DNA of 64,000 nucleotides from Tengunoibacter tsumagoiensis (lineage in GTDB: Bacteria > Chloroflexota > Ktedonobacteria > Ktedonobacterales > Ktedonobacteraceae): contig NZ_BIFR01000002.1 of the NCBI RefSeq assembly GCF_003967535.1, positions 1,178,001 to 1,242,000 on the forward strand. The letters are read 5' to 3'. The notes under the pieces were generated by a model. It did not search any database, was not told the DNA's origin, and worked only from the letters and a program-made list of their open reading frames with translations. The position numbers and the translations under genes were made by a program. Within the stretch, counting starts at the first letter, position 1; every line of letters begins with the position of its first letter. This document shows positions 1-9,417 of this stretch, in pieces.

Positions 1-114
1 ATCATCGTCCCAGGGACCACGTCCTAGATAAGCTCCCGTCTGCTGAAGAGCAAATACATGAAGATATTCAACAGCTGCCTGGTCAATTGAACTATAGCGG
101 CGCAATGTAAACAT
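1..114 (-). CDS. GNAT-family N-acetyltransferase, N-terminal fragment cut by the window edge
   Basis: On the minus strand an ATG at 114 opens a frame that stays open to the left edge (38 codons). It begins MFTLRRYSSIDQAAVEYL and reaches GAYLGRGPWDDD at the edge. The G-x-G-PWDDDL-like segment is typical of the N-terminus of a GNAT subfamily. An AGGAAAG ribosome-binding sequence lies upstream of the ATG. The acetyl-CoA site would lie outside the window, so the family call rests on the N-terminus only. It shares its strand with the GrpB-like gene that starts at 754. Confidence 0.5.
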   Translation of the reverse strand, partial: MFTLRRYSSIDQAAVEYLHVFALQQTGAYLGRGPWDDD

Positions 115-178
115 GATCTTGTCTTTCCTACAAAAGAGGCTACACAAAAAAGCTGGAAATAGCTATCAGGGATTGATA

Positions 179-754
179 CTATTGGTCGGATGGGCCCATC
201 TGCCAGTTGGTCGACTGCGCCCAGTCCTCAGCCGCAGTGATAACGATGTCGCACAGGGGATCTTTAATGTCATAATAAAAGTCGACATCATCTGGATGGC
301 GTTGGGAGAGATGCTGTTTGATCAGCGCGTATGCTGCACTGGCGACGGGATGGGCACGCAGGTAATCGCGGAACAGAATGGGATAGCGTTGATTGGGACG
401 GCCAGACGCTCGAATATGAAGATGCATTGGGCGCAGGCTGGTAGGCGGGCGGAAATAGCGTTTCTCCCAGTCCGTTGCAGGCCCTTGATACAGCGGTGGG
501 AGGTGATCCTGCGTAATTCCAACGGCTTCTGTATATCCAAGCGAACCCAGAGCTGCGACAAGCCGGGGCACATTATCGAAATCGTTGATAGTCACCTGTA
601 TATCAATAATATCTTTGGCCGCCAATCCTGGGACGGCTGTTGATCCAATATGATCGATGCGAAGTGCGCTATCGCCTAAGACCTCGCGGAGCGGCCTGGC
701 CAGAGCCAGAAAATCCTCTGGCCAATGAGACTGATAGGGAATAATCGTAATCAT
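179..754 (-). CDS. GrpB/UPF0157 nucleotidyltransferase-like protein
   Basis: 191-aa protein of the GrpB family, which has a nucleotidyltransferase-like fold and whose substrate is generally unknown. Visible family marks are the N-terminal I-x-PYQSHWP segment, RIDHIGSTAVPGLAAKDIIDIQV around residues 32-54 (the GS plus acidic DIIDIQ motif), WEKRYFR near 96 and HLHI near 111. Length is normal for the family. The start at 754 has a strong GCAGGAGG ribosome-binding sequence 5 bases upstream. It is probably cytosolic. It lies between the partial acetyltransferase and the MFS exporter on the same strand; no functional link is evident. Confidence 0.85.
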   Translation of the reverse strand: MITIIPYQSHWPEDFLALARPLREVLGDSALRIDHIGSTAVPGLAAKDIIDIQVTINDFDNVPRLVAALGSLGYTEAVGITQDHLPPLYQGPATDWEKRYFRPPTSLRPMHLHIRASGRPNQRYPILFRDYLRAHPVASAAYALIKQHLSQRHPDDVDFYYDIKDPLCDIVITAAEDWAQSTNWQMGPSDQ

Positions 755-884
755 CGAAACCTCCTGCTACACACACGACCTCGCTATTGTAAGATATTCG
801 CTTTTGTTCGTAAAGAGCGCAGGACAATCATGATGTTCCTCAGTCTCTGGCTGCTTTGCCAGCGGCTCCTGATGAGGTTTTCAG

Positions 885-2528
885 TTACTCCGTGGGCGTC
901 TTCTGGATCTCCACTCTGGGCATGAAGAATACCATCACCAGTCCAACCAGCAGAATACAGAAGCCCATGAGAAAAGCCATATGAATACCCTGTGTCAGGC
1001 CCTCCCTGACCGCTCCTAATACCTGATCTAGCGTTCCCTGGCCAAAGGCTGAGAATGGTCCGGCCAGTGCGTGAAGTGCCGAGGGATTGAGTACGATATC
1101 TGGTTTGTCAAAGATCTTCAACAATGCGTCGGGGACCCGCTGCTTGATTGCAGTTGGTAGGGCTGCATAATAGGCTGGTGTGTAGTGAGCCACCAGGAAT
1201 GGACCAATAATTGAGAGCGCAATCGGTCCTCCCATCTCCTGGAAGAAATCCATATTTGCGACGCCCTGCCCAATCTTATGGGGGGGCAGCGAATTCACAA
1301 TGAGCGTGCTATAGAGTGCCATACTTGTGCCAATCCCCAGGCCCATAAGTGCCATTGCTACAATCATCTGGATCGGCGAAGAATTGACATCCAGGAATAA
1401 GAATGCCCCACCTCCTGCCACGATAATGGTCATACCAATGATCGCGAGCAGTTTATAGTGTCCTGTACGCGAAGCCACCTGACCGGAAATGATGCTACTG
1501 ATCATAGCCGAGATCATCATGGGCATGAGGAGAAAGCCGCTATTGGTTGCCGAGATACGAAGTACTCCCTGTGCATAAAGTGGTAGGAAGGCCATACTCC
1601 CGATCATCCCCATAAAGGTAATCATGATGTTCAGTGCTGAAATGGTGAAGACGCGATTTTTGAAGAGGGAGGGATCGATAATCGGTTCTCCTCCGCTCCG
1701 TCCGAGGTGCACCTCGTAGAAGCCCAGCAGAATCAACAGCAGCACTCCTCCACCCAACAGACTCGGAATCTGCCAGGAGAGCCAGGGAAAGAAGGTACCA
1801 GCCCAGGAGAAGCCAAGCAGGATCGGGACCACGCCCAGGATCAGGAGGGCCGCTCCAATAAAGTCGATTCTGGCCTTGACATGCGACTGTCGCAGTCGTG
1901 GCATCAGGAGTAGCAGACCGATCAGTACAAGGAGGATAAAGGGGAGATTAATATAGAAGACCCAGCGCCAGGAAATGTGATCGGTAATCCAGCCACCGAT
2001 CACTGGTCCCAGGATAGTGGAGAAGGTAAAGATCCCCATCATCCCCCCCTGCATTCTGGCGCGCTGCTGCGGCGGCAAGAGATCAGCAAAGGTCGCCATA
2101 GCAACGGGCATAATCCCTCCTGCCCCCAGGCCCTGAAAGGCGCGGAAGAGGATCAACTGATCCATCGATTGTGCCATACCGCAGCATGCAGACCCAAGCA
2201 GGAAGATGCTCAGGCCAGTGAGAAAGATACCTTTGCGCCCGAATAGATCGGAGAGCTTGCCGTAAATCGGGATCATAACCGTAGATGTGAGCATAAATGC
2301 AGTAGAGACCCAGGTGAAACGATCAAAGCCATGAAATTCGCCGATGATATGTGGCATGGCTGTCCCGGTAATATTCTGATCCAATCCGATAAAGAAGAGA
2401 GCCAGCAAGAGCCCGCCCATAGTGGTGAGAACCTGTTTACGGCTGTAGTCTCTCGGTTTCTGCGGCTGAGTCAGCGGAGATGTCTGCGTTGAAGGTACAG
2501 CAGCATGTTCCTGGATGGTATTGCCCAT
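885..2528 (-). CDS. DHA2-type (EmrB/QacA) MFS multidrug exporter
   Basis: 547-aa integral membrane protein with about 14 hydrophobic segments, as expected for the 14-TM DHA2 drug:H+ antiporter family. Motif A-like GKLSDLFGRKG follows TM2, motif C-like GPVIGGWITDHISWRWVF is in the TM5 region, and an N-terminal D-N-TGTAMPHI stretch is typical of the family. An AAAGGGG ribosome-binding sequence precedes ATG at 2528. It is the next gene downstream of the LuxR/MalT regulator on the same strand (152-base gap). The 150 bases upstream contain a GTATTACC segment (about 2593-2600) that also occurs in the regulator's inverted repeat, so control by that regulator is plausible but unproven. The transported compound cannot be read from the sequence. 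Confidence 0.88.
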   Translation of the reverse strand: MGNTIQEHAAVPSTQTSPLTQPQKPRDYSRKQVLTTMGGLLLALFFIGLDQNITGTAMPHIIGEFHGFDRFTWVSTAFMLTSTVMIPIYGKLSDLFGRKGIFLTGLSIFLLGSACCGMAQSMDQLILFRAFQGLGAGGIMPVAMATFADLLPPQQRARMQGGMMGIFTFSTILGPVIGGWITDHISWRWVFYINLPFILLVLIGLLLLMPRLRQSHVKARIDFIGAALLILGVVPILLGFSWAGTFFPWLSWQIPSLLGGGVLLLILLGFYEVHLGRSGGEPIIDPSLFKNRVFTISALNIMITFMGMIGSMAFLPLYAQGVLRISATNSGFLLMPMMISAMISSIISGQVASRTGHYKLLAIIGMTIIVAGGGAFLFLDVNSSPIQMIVAMALMGLGIGTSMALYSTLIVNSLPPHKIGQGVANMDFFQEMGGPIALSIIGPFLVAHYTPAYYAALPTAIKQRVPDALLKIFDKPDIVLNPSALHALAGPFSAFGQGTLDQVLGAVREGLTQGIHMAFLMGFCILLVGLVMVFFMPRVEIQKTPTE

Positions 2529-2680
2529 AAGGTGGTAAACCCCTTTCAGTTCTTTGTTTTTCTTGATCTGCCATTATGTTAAGAAGCAAGTGGGTAATAC
2601 CACATCCACCACTCGGGTAGTTTTTGATGAGGTCTGCGAAATGCGTGAAGGAGGCCTGCAAATGGGAGCATACAGGCGCG

Positions 2681-5600
2681 TCAGAAGAGCTTCAGGTGGC
2701 GAGCCACCTCACTGGCCTCCAGACGATTATTGACTTGCAGTTTGCGATAGAGGTTTTTCACATGAGCTTTGATCGTATTGACTGATACGACCAGCTCGCG
2801 CGCCATCTGGGGATTAGTCTGACCTGCCACCAGGAGCCGTAAGACGCGTTGCTCCTGGGGTGAAAGCGGCTCGACAGTCAGCATTTCCCGTCTGGTCTGG
2901 GGATCGGTCTCTGATGCCATCAGATGAAAGGCATGGAGGATCTGGTGTATGTAGGTACGGAGCCACTTTTCCTGTACTGTGGGAAGGAATGTACGGAGCA
3001 GAACGGCCAGTGGCTCGCCCTCATCGAGGAAGAGTCGCATATACCCTTCGCTATGTGTCTGGACTAGCGTCTGTCGAAGCAGAGAGCGGGCCTCCTGTTT
3101 TTGTTTGCAGGCTGCATAGGCCAGCACCATCAGAACCTGGATCTCAAGCGCCTCCCGTGTGCGTTGTCTGGCATGTGCAATAGCGAGTAGTGACTCGAAC
3201 TGTGTGAGTGCAGCTGGCGCGTCGCCTTGCGCCAGAAAGAGGCGTGCCTCTAATAGCTGTAATCGCTCATAAGAGTGCCTTGAGAAGCCTGCTTTGTGCT
3301 GGCTCAGAGCAAGGAGGCTGTGTTGTGCTGCTGGTAGATCGCCGAGAGCAAGTTGTAGCCGTATCTGCCAGTTCTGTATATCGAAAAGCAGGGAGAGCAC
3401 ATGGGGTGATTGAATCAATTCTACACGTGCCAGCAGTGCTGTAAGCTGTTGTTGAGCCTCTATCGTCTTCCCCCGGAGATGGTGCAAGAGCGCAGGATAC
3501 AAATGGATCATTTCTTGCCACTCGACTCCGAGGCTCTGCTTGTCTATCTCTTCCAGTTCACGTTCCCATTGTTCCATTGCCTTCTGATCATTCCGTTCAT
3601 AAGCAATGCCCATCAATCCATGCACCGCATAGATCACATCTTCCCAGTCCTGTTTTGCTCTGGCCTCACTGAGCACCTGCTGAATATATTCTGTCGCTTG
3701 ATAGAGCTTGCCTTGCATCAGGAGAATTGAAGAAAGCATGATCGTCGTCGCACGTGTAAAGCTTTTATTTCCTGAAAAAAGGCTGCACTCACGTGCTTCT
3801 TGAAGCTTCTGGTATGCTTCGTCTAGATTCCCCTCATTCATGGTCTCCATCCCAATGACTGCCAGGCAGATGCTACGCCAATCAATCTTCTCCGTATGGT
3901 GCCCGAGGCTCTTCTGGTGCCTGGTTGGAGGAGGCGGTAGCCAATCAAGTGCCTGACGAGCATATGTTCCTGCTCCAACAATCTCTCCATGCCGCCAGAT
4001 GACGAGAGCACGAAAGGCAAAGACCTCACCGAGCCTGGCGTAATTTTCACTGGCTCGCCAGCTCTGTTCGGCTCGTTGAAGCCGCTCGTTGATACGCCCT
4101 GTTTTGAACTGAATGGCTTCGTTTTCAGCCTGGGCAAACAGGAGTGCGAGCGCTTCGTAGAAGTACAGTTCAGGATGATGTTCCAGAATTGTTTCAGGGA
4201 TCTGGCTCAACCAATGCAGGAGCGTATGCATCTCATAGAAGCTGGTGGTAGTGCAGATACGCCCGATCAAAAAGGCAGCGCGTTCAAGTTCCTGAGCACT
4301 GAGTGCGGCGTCTACAGCCTCTGCGAACAGACCATGATGCTCATACCATTGACTTGCTGCTTGCGCCAGGGTGCGGATCTGCTCTGCTCCCAGTCGGGTC
4401 CGCGCCTCTTTGCGCATTGCTTCAGCAAAGAGAGCGTGATAGCGATACCATGGCTCGGCCTGATTGGCCCCTTCTAATGCTTCCAGAAAGAGTCCAGCTC
4501 GTTCGATACGTTCAAGCAACATCGCACAATCCTGTTGGCCGGTCACAGTATCACAGAGCGAACCAGTCAGGCGGCTGAGCATACTCGTCTGAAGTAAGAA
4601 ATGTTGTACCACCTCTGGCTGGGCATTCAAGACCTCGGTAATAAAGTACTCGACAATACGAGGATGCATGGGGAGCGTTGCGTTCAGGCGGCTCTCCGAG
4701 CTGCCTGACAGCAGAGCCAGCTGATGCTCTAGCTCGCTGTGCGGTGGCTGTCCAGGCAAGGTAAGCTGGAGCAGACGGAGCCCGGCTGCCCAGCCCTCCA
4801 TGCCTCTTGCAAAATCACCAATTGCGTCATCGGAAAGCGTTGTGATCTGTCTGGGTGATAGGGACTGTTGTAAGAAGGCGGTAGTTTCGGCGGGAGAGAA
4901 ACGCAGATCAGCAGTATGGATATCTTGTAACTCGCCTCTGCTGCGCCAACGTATGAGCGGCAATGGTGGCTCACTACGGGTCAGTAAAAGGATATGGAGT
5001 GACGTGGGTAAGTGATCAATAAAAAAAATCATCATTGCGTGGATGCGTGGTTCTGTAATAACGTGATAATCGTCCAGAATCAGCAACCCATTCTTGATAA
5101 AATGAGTAATATCATTGAGCAGTAGCGTCAGCATCATTTCCTGAGAGGGGAGTTCGAAGGGAGGTTCCAGTTCCGAGAAGAGCAGCGCCAGGGCACTGCG
5201 TCCTAGATCGGCATGAAAACTCTGGCAGGCTGCAATGATATAGCGCCAGAAGCGCACAGGATCGTTGTCTCCTTCATCCAGTGACACCCAGGCCGTATGC
5301 GTATGGGTTGAATGCGCGGTCGTTTCCCCAGATAGCTGTGATAGCGTTGTGGTCGCGTGGGTCTGGCGCTCCGTGACCCACTGGCTGACCGTGGTCGTCT
5401 TGCCAAAGCCTGCGGGCGTTGCGAGCAGGGTGAGTTTGTATGCCATCCCTGCATCAAGCAGGGCTAATACGTCTGGACGCGCAATCAGTGTGGAGGGAAG
5501 ATGGGGAGGATGAAGCTTTGATATCAGGAGCGGCATCCTCTGCAGTATGAGCGGCTCATCTGCATGATCTTTTTGCCATGATGAGGGGATTGGAGTGTGC

Positions 5601-5989
5601 CTGATCGTAAGCGCATTGCTCTGCTTTCCATTGTTTGTCGATTGAGGAACTGGAGGCGCGGGCCGATTCTCACCTGTCAACTGAGCTGCGACTTCTTCCA
5701 GGCGACGGATAGAGAGATCGATGGTTTTGCCAATATAACGCTTGATGGTCTTGTCCTCATGCGAGCGGTAGCCGTACCAGTAGGTACTGCCGCGTTGTAG
5801 CTTCTCCTGACGGGCTGTGTAGTGTATTCCAGTGCGACTGACAAACGAGAACGACCTGATACTGCACAGCCAGGGCACCCATTCAGAGCTTGTTGGCTGT
5901 GGAATCTCTTCAGCGATCGCCCCGCCTGTCATCGTGTAGCGCTGTAGCTCTTCTGACCATATGATCCTGTAGGTTGTGCGCCTGGGCAT
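2681..5989 (-). CDS. Large ATP-dependent LuxR/MalT-type transcriptional activator
   Basis: 1102-aa regulator from the preferred ATG at 5989, which has a GAGGAG sequence 5 bases upstream; a longer frame opens at 6067 but would translate through an inverted repeat. Order of parts: a short N-terminal domain (MPRRTTYRIIW to about residue 110, with GSTYWYGYRSHEDKTIKRYIGK) common in Ktedonobacteria; a P-loop ATPase (TPAGFGKTTTVSQW, Walker B-like LLILDDYHVI); a long TPR-rich middle; and a C-terminal LuxR HTH (LSPQEQRVLRLLVAGQTNPQ, then VNTIKAHVKNLYRKL). Such STAND-class activators normally bind a ligand and ATP before activating transcription. Neighbours are a P450 and a drug exporter, suggesting response to a small hydrophobic molecule (inference). 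A perfect inverted repeat lies just upstream. Confidence 0.9.
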   Translation of the reverse strand: MPRRTTYRIIWSEELQRYTMTGGAIAEEIPQPTSSEWVPWLCSIRSFSFVSRTGIHYTARQEKLQRGSTYWYGYRSHEDKTIKRYIGKTIDLSIRRLEEVAAQLTGENRPAPPVPQSTNNGKQSNALTIRHTPIPSSWQKDHADEPLILQRMPLLISKLHPPHLPSTLIARPDVLALLDAGMAYKLTLLATPAGFGKTTTVSQWVTERQTHATTTLSQLSGETTAHSTHTHTAWVSLDEGDNDPVRFWRYIIAACQSFHADLGRSALALLFSELEPPFELPSQEMMLTLLLNDITHFIKNGLLILDDYHVITEPRIHAMMIFFIDHLPTSLHILLLTRSEPPLPLIRWRSRGELQDIHTADLRFSPAETTAFLQQSLSPRQITTLSDDAIGDFARGMEGWAAGLRLLQLTLPGQPPHSELEHQLALLSGSSESRLNATLPMHPRIVEYFITEVLNAQPEVVQHFLLQTSMLSRLTGSLCDTVTGQQDCAMLLERIERAGLFLEALEGANQAEPWYRYHALFAEAMRKEARTRLGAEQIRTLAQAASQWYEHHGLFAEAVDAALSAQELERAAFLIGRICTTTSFYEMHTLLHWLSQIPETILEHHPELYFYEALALLFAQAENEAIQFKTGRINERLQRAEQSWRASENYARLGEVFAFRALVIWRHGEIVGAGTYARQALDWLPPPPTRHQKSLGHHTEKIDWRSICLAVIGMETMNEGNLDEAYQKLQEARECSLFSGNKSFTRATTIMLSSILLMQGKLYQATEYIQQVLSEARAKQDWEDVIYAVHGLMGIAYERNDQKAMEQWERELEEIDKQSLGVEWQEMIHLYPALLHHLRGKTIEAQQQLTALLARVELIQSPHVLSLLFDIQNWQIRLQLALGDLPAAQHSLLALSQHKAGFSRHSYERLQLLEARLFLAQGDAPAALTQFESLLAIAHARQRTREALEIQVLMVLAYAACKQKQEARSLLRQTLVQTHSEGYMRLFLDEGEPLAVLLRTFLPTVQEKWLRTYIHQILHAFHLMASETDPQTRREMLTVEPLSPQEQRVLRLLVAGQTNPQMARELVVSVNTIKAHVKNLYRKLQVNNRLEASEVARHLKLF

Positions 5990-6015
5990 GAATCTCCTCA
6001 CCCTGAATACTCGTG

Positions 6016-6067
6016 GTGTATTACCTAACAGTGCAGTATAGCATATACATCGTGTTAGGTAATACAC
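6016..6067. promoter_or_regulatory. 15-bp perfect inverted repeat upstream of the LuxR regulator
   Basis: Arms at 6016-6030 (GTGTATTACCTAACA) and 6053-6067 are exact reverse complements separated by 22 bases. The repeat starts 27 bases before the regulator's ATG (5989) and lies between it and the P450 gene. Size and place fit an operator, possibly for autoregulation, rather than a terminator, because there is no T-run. The spacing of about three helical turns between arms is compatible with a dimeric activator. Confidence 0.5.
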
Positions 6068-6175
6068 TCACGCGAACGCTTCAGGACTTTTGAATACCCC
6101 CACCTTTCTCCCAGGCTCATAGGGTGAACGGCTGGCGGGCTTCAGGGTTTCTGATGTTGAACGGTGATCCGATGT

Positions 6176-7423
6176 TTATGGCTGTGTCGTCACGGGTAAT
6201 GCGGTGAGGCCACGTAACAAGAAATTCGGACGCCAGGAAACAGCAGGTGAGGAAAGCTGGAGATCAGGGAGTCGATGGATCAGCTGGGTTAGCGCAATCT
6301 GGCTTTCCATACGGGCCAGCGCAGCTCCAATACAATAATGTGCGCCATAGCCGAAGCTAATCAGACGCTTTGGACCAGAAGAGCGTGTGATATCAAAGAC
6401 CTCTGGATTTTCGCCCATCACCGTATCATGATTGCCTGCTGAGAGCACAATAGCGATCCGATCTCCTCTGTGGAGTGATTTTCCTTTGAACTCTTTATCT
6501 TCAGCCAGAAACCGAAAAATGAAGCTGACAGGAGAGTCAAAACGGAGCATCTCCTCAATCGCAGACGGGACCAGGGAGGGATCTTGTTGTAAGAGCGCTC
6601 TCTGGTCCGGGTGAGAAAGCAGTGCATAGAGGCCATTGCCAATTAAATTGGTGGTGGTCTCATGTCCTGCAAAGAGCAGCATCGTCACAATAATTAGTAA
6701 TTCCTGTTCGCTGAGCCGCTCTCCATTCTCTTCGGCCTGTACCAGCGTACTCAAAAGATCTTCTTGTGGATGCTCACGTCGCTCAGCAAGGATAGGTTTG
6801 AGCTGCTCTGCTGCATCCTGTAAGATGGCCGCCATCTGCTCAAGCTGTCCCGGGGCAGGAGGAACGGGAGTCAGAAGTGTGAGCAGATCGCTAATGACAT
6901 GCGTACTCTTGCGCACGTACTCGCGTAGCTCATGGGGAATACCCAGTACATCCAGAATAACCGTTGATGGAAGGGGAAATGCCAGATCCTCAATAATATC
7001 AAAGGTTTTTTTCGCAATGAGCTGATCCACAATCTCTGTCACAATGACTTCTATGCGACCACGCAGACGCTCAACCACACGGGGCGTAAAGGCACGATGA
7101 ACGAGTTGACGCTGGCGTGCATGTTCTGGATCGTCCATGGCTTGCATAAAATTTGTGAGATACGCACTGATTGCAATCAGCTTGTTTCGCTCCTCTTCAG
7201 GTAAGGCCTCCAGAACGGGAACAAACGATAGAGGCGCACTATGAAAGCTCTTATCTTGAAAGATCTCCAAAATATCGTCGTAACGGGTAACCATCCAAAA
7301 GTTAAAATAGGGGTTCCAGTGGATAGGATCATGCTCACGTAAGAATGCAAAGGTTGGATAAGGATTGGCAAGAAATGAGGGGTCAAGGAGGTTATCCGTT
7401 GCGGTTGTGGGATAGAATTGCAT
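6176..7423 (-). CDS. Bacterial cytochrome P450 (CYP107-like class I)
   Basis: 415-aa soluble P450 monooxygenase that would need separate ferredoxin/reductase partners, none of which is nearby. All core motifs are present: I-helix AGHETTTN at about 252-259 (acid-alcohol pair E255/T256), ExxR as EMLR at 291-294, and the haem loop FGYGAHYCIG with proximal Cys364. Length is normal. ATG at 7423 has AAAGGA 9 bases upstream. It is followed on the same strand by the LuxR regulator and the drug exporter; a P450 plus exporter plus regulator set would suit modification and export of a toxic or signalling compound (inference). The substrate is unknown. Confidence 0.93.
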   Translation of the reverse strand: MQFYPTTATDNLLDPSFLANPYPTFAFLREHDPIHWNPYFNFWMVTRYDDILEIFQDKSFHSAPLSFVPVLEALPEEERNKLIAISAYLTNFMQAMDDPEHARQRQLVHRAFTPRVVERLRGRIEVIVTEIVDQLIAKKTFDIIEDLAFPLPSTVILDVLGIPHELREYVRKSTHVISDLLTLLTPVPPAPGQLEQMAAILQDAAEQLKPILAERREHPQEDLLSTLVQAEENGERLSEQELLIIVTMLLFAGHETTTNLIGNGLYALLSHPDQRALLQQDPSLVPSAIEEMLRFDSPVSFIFRFLAEDKEFKGKSLHRGDRIAIVLSAGNHDTVMGENPEVFDITRSSGPKRLISFGYGAHYCIGAALARMESQIALTQLIHRLPDLQLSSPAVSWRPNFLLRGLTALPVTTQP

Positions 7424-7888
7424 ACATGTAATCCTTTACTTGAATGTTTGTATTTCACATTTATAGGTTCCATCTAAAGGATAAGCTAATTTTGCCTTCC
7501 TTTCAAGCTTACTGGCGGCAAAGAGGACAGAATGTTGATTGTATCTCCATAAGGTGCGAATAACGCAGGCTCTTAAAGTACATTATCCAAGATTTCTGAA
7601 GATTGATATGATCATGATTGACTCTTTTCGCATTGTACATTTAGATGTGTGCGCGTAGATGGAGAGAATGAGTGGCATGGAATTATCTCTATCTCTATGT
7701 ATCGCAGAGAATTGTTCTTATGAAACGTGCCTGCAAGAAATAGCAGCGTCCTGTTTGACGAATTGAAGCTATGAAGTATCTAATGATGGGAGACACGTTG
7801 GCATGAGCCAACAAACCGAGAGCGATGCTTATCATCGCTGTCTGAGTATTTTGAGTCTTGTTCTGTGAAAAGGAAGAAAGAGGTTCGG
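7424..7888. other. Divergent intergenic region between P450 and aldo/keto reductase
   Basis: 465 bases that must hold the promoters of two divergent genes. No strong inverted repeat, RNA gene or extra coding frame was recognised; short frames here are shadows with no ribosome-binding site. Confidence 0.5.
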
Positions 7889-8860
7889 ATGGAATATACA
7901 TATCTTGGCCGTACGGGACTGAAGGTGAGCCGGTTCTGTCTGGGCACCATGAATTTTGGCCCATTGACCAACGAGGCAGATAGCTTTGAGATTATGGACA
8001 GTGCGTTGGATCGCGGCATAAACTTTTTTGATACTGCTGATGTCTATGGATGGCAAAAGGGTGAGGGGATCACCGAGCAGATCATTGGGCGCTGGTTTGC
8101 TCAGGGTGGTGGACGCCGCGAGAAGGTTGTTCTGGCCACGAAAGTCTATGGCGATATGGGTGACTGGCCCAATGACTCCCGTCTATCAGCTCGCCATATT
8201 CGCCAGGCTTGTGAGGCGAGTCTACGGCGTTTGAAGACGGACTATATTGATCTTTATCAGATGCACCATATTGATCGGAACACGCCCTGGGACGAGGTCT
8301 GGCAGGCGATGGAGCAACTGGTTCGCGAGGGCAAAGTACTCTATGTTGGGAGCAGCAATTTCGCAGGCTGGCATATTGCACGTGCTAATGAGATTGCGGC
8401 CAGGAGGCATTTTCTGGGCCTGGTTTCAGAACAGAGCCTGTATAATCTGAATGCGCGTATGATTGAGCTTGAGGTGCTACCAGCCTGTCAAGAATATGGA
8501 CTGGCTCTCATCCCCTGGAGCCCCTTAGCTGGGGGCCTGCTTGGTGGAGTATTAAAGAAGAGCGAGCAAGGTCGTCGTGCTGATGCACGTATACAAAGCG
8601 AGATTGAGAAAAATCGCTCCAGGCTGGAGGCATATGAAAAGTTCTGTAGCGAGCTCGGTGAGGAACCTGCTCATGTTGCGCTGGCCTGGTTGCAGTCCAA
8701 TCCAATGGTAACTGCACCAATTATTGGTCCTCGTACGATTGAGCAGCTTGATAATACCATGCATGTACTTACTATTCAGTTAAGTCCAGAGCATTTGCGT
8801 CAACTGGACGAAATCTTCCCTGGCCCGGGCGGACAGGCTCCCGAGGCGTATGCCTGGTAA
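7889..8860 (+). CDS. Aldo/keto reductase
   Basis: 323-aa NAD(P)H-dependent oxidoreductase of the AKR superfamily (TIM barrel). It begins MEYTYLGRTGLKVSRFCLGTMNFG, the standard N-terminus of the YajO/Tas-like group. The catalytic tetrad is visible: Asp and Tyr in FDTADVYGW, Lys in VLATKVYG and His in YQMHHID. C-terminal PIIGPRTIEQLD fits the cofactor-phosphate region. The ATG at 7889, behind AAGAAAGAGG, is preferred over an in-frame GTG at 7865. It is a single-gene unit that ends at the long palindrome at 8934. The physiological carbonyl substrate is unknown. Confidence 0.92.
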   Translation: MEYTYLGRTGLKVSRFCLGTMNFGPLTNEADSFEIMDSALDRGINFFDTADVYGWQKGEGITEQIIGRWFAQGGGRREKVVLATKVYGDMGDWPNDSRLSARHIRQACEASLRRLKTDYIDLYQMHHIDRNTPWDEVWQAMEQLVREGKVLYVGSSNFAGWHIARANEIAARRHFLGLVSEQSLYNLNARMIELEVLPACQEYGLALIPWSPLAGGLLGGVLKKSEQGRRADARIQSEIEKNRSRLEAYEKFCSELGEEPAHVALAWLQSNPMVTAPIIGPRTIEQLDNTMHVLTIQLSPEHLRQLDEIFPGPGGQAPEAYAW

Positions 8861-8933
8861 TAGTCTCTCTGGCCAGTCTTCCTGATCGGCAGAAATGCGT
8901 TCTCTCGACCATTTCTGCCAACCAGGAAGCTGA

Positions 8934-8997
8934 TTACAAGCAGATCGCTCTCCCCTCTTTACGTGCACGTAAAGAGGGGAGAGCGATCTGCTTGTAA
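8934..8997. terminator. 64-bp perfect palindrome, probable bidirectional terminator
   Basis: Positions 8934-8965 are the exact reverse complement of 8966-8997, with centre GTGCAC and no unpaired loop. It separates convergent genes (aldo/keto reductase from the left, VOC protein from the right), where a shared terminator is expected. The stem includes TCTCCCCTCTTTACGTG; there is no long T-run directly after either arm, so this would be an unusually long stem-type terminator. Perfect 32-bp arms without mismatch are rare for an ordinary terminator. Confidence 0.65.
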
Positions 8998-9009
8998 CGG
9001 CGATATTTC

Positions 9010-9417
9010 CTATATTCTTGGAGAGGTAAAAGCGATAAGGTTGCCATCGAAGTCATAGAAGTAGTAGGAGGCGGTTCCTTGCTCCTCTGAGTATTGAGGG
9101 CCTCGTACTTCAATTCCTTGTAGCCGAACGCCAGCGATGGCGGCTTCTAGTCTGTCTGCGGGGATAGCAAAGCTAAAATGTACTGAGCCCCAGCGTTGTT
9201 CGCTCGAGTTTGGCGAGTAGATCTCGTAGGGTAAACTGCCTTTGTGCAGGCCAATGCGCTGTGATTGTCCAGGTGCCCCTGTCCAAAACCAGGCCCATTC
9301 CTCGCTAATCTCACCTTGAACCTGTAATCCAAGGGCATGGCGATAGAAACTTGCTGATTTCTTCACATCTTTCACGGTTAAAATCAGTTCTGTTAATCCG
9401 GCTGTTAACGGTTCCAT
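9010..9417 (-). CDS. VOC-superfamily (glyoxalase/bleomycin-resistance fold) protein
   Basis: 135-aa protein from ATG at 9417, which follows AGGGAGG; a longer frame to 9483 lacks a comparable site. It starts with the typical VOC pattern LTELILTVKDVKKSASFYRHALGLQV and has paired beta-alpha-beta modules with HFSFAIP in the middle and YFYDFDGNLIAF near the end (the metal-ligand Glu position reads as Asp/Gly-rich here). Members act as lyases, dioxygenases or drug-binding proteins; which applies cannot be told. It converges on the aldo/keto reductase. Confidence 0.8.
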   Translation of the reverse strand: MEPLTAGLTELILTVKDVKKSASFYRHALGLQVQGEISEEWAWFWTGAPGQSQRIGLHKGSLPYEIYSPNSSEQRWGSVHFSFAIPADRLEAAIAGVRLQGIEVRGPQYSEEQGTASYYFYDFDGNLIAFTSPRI

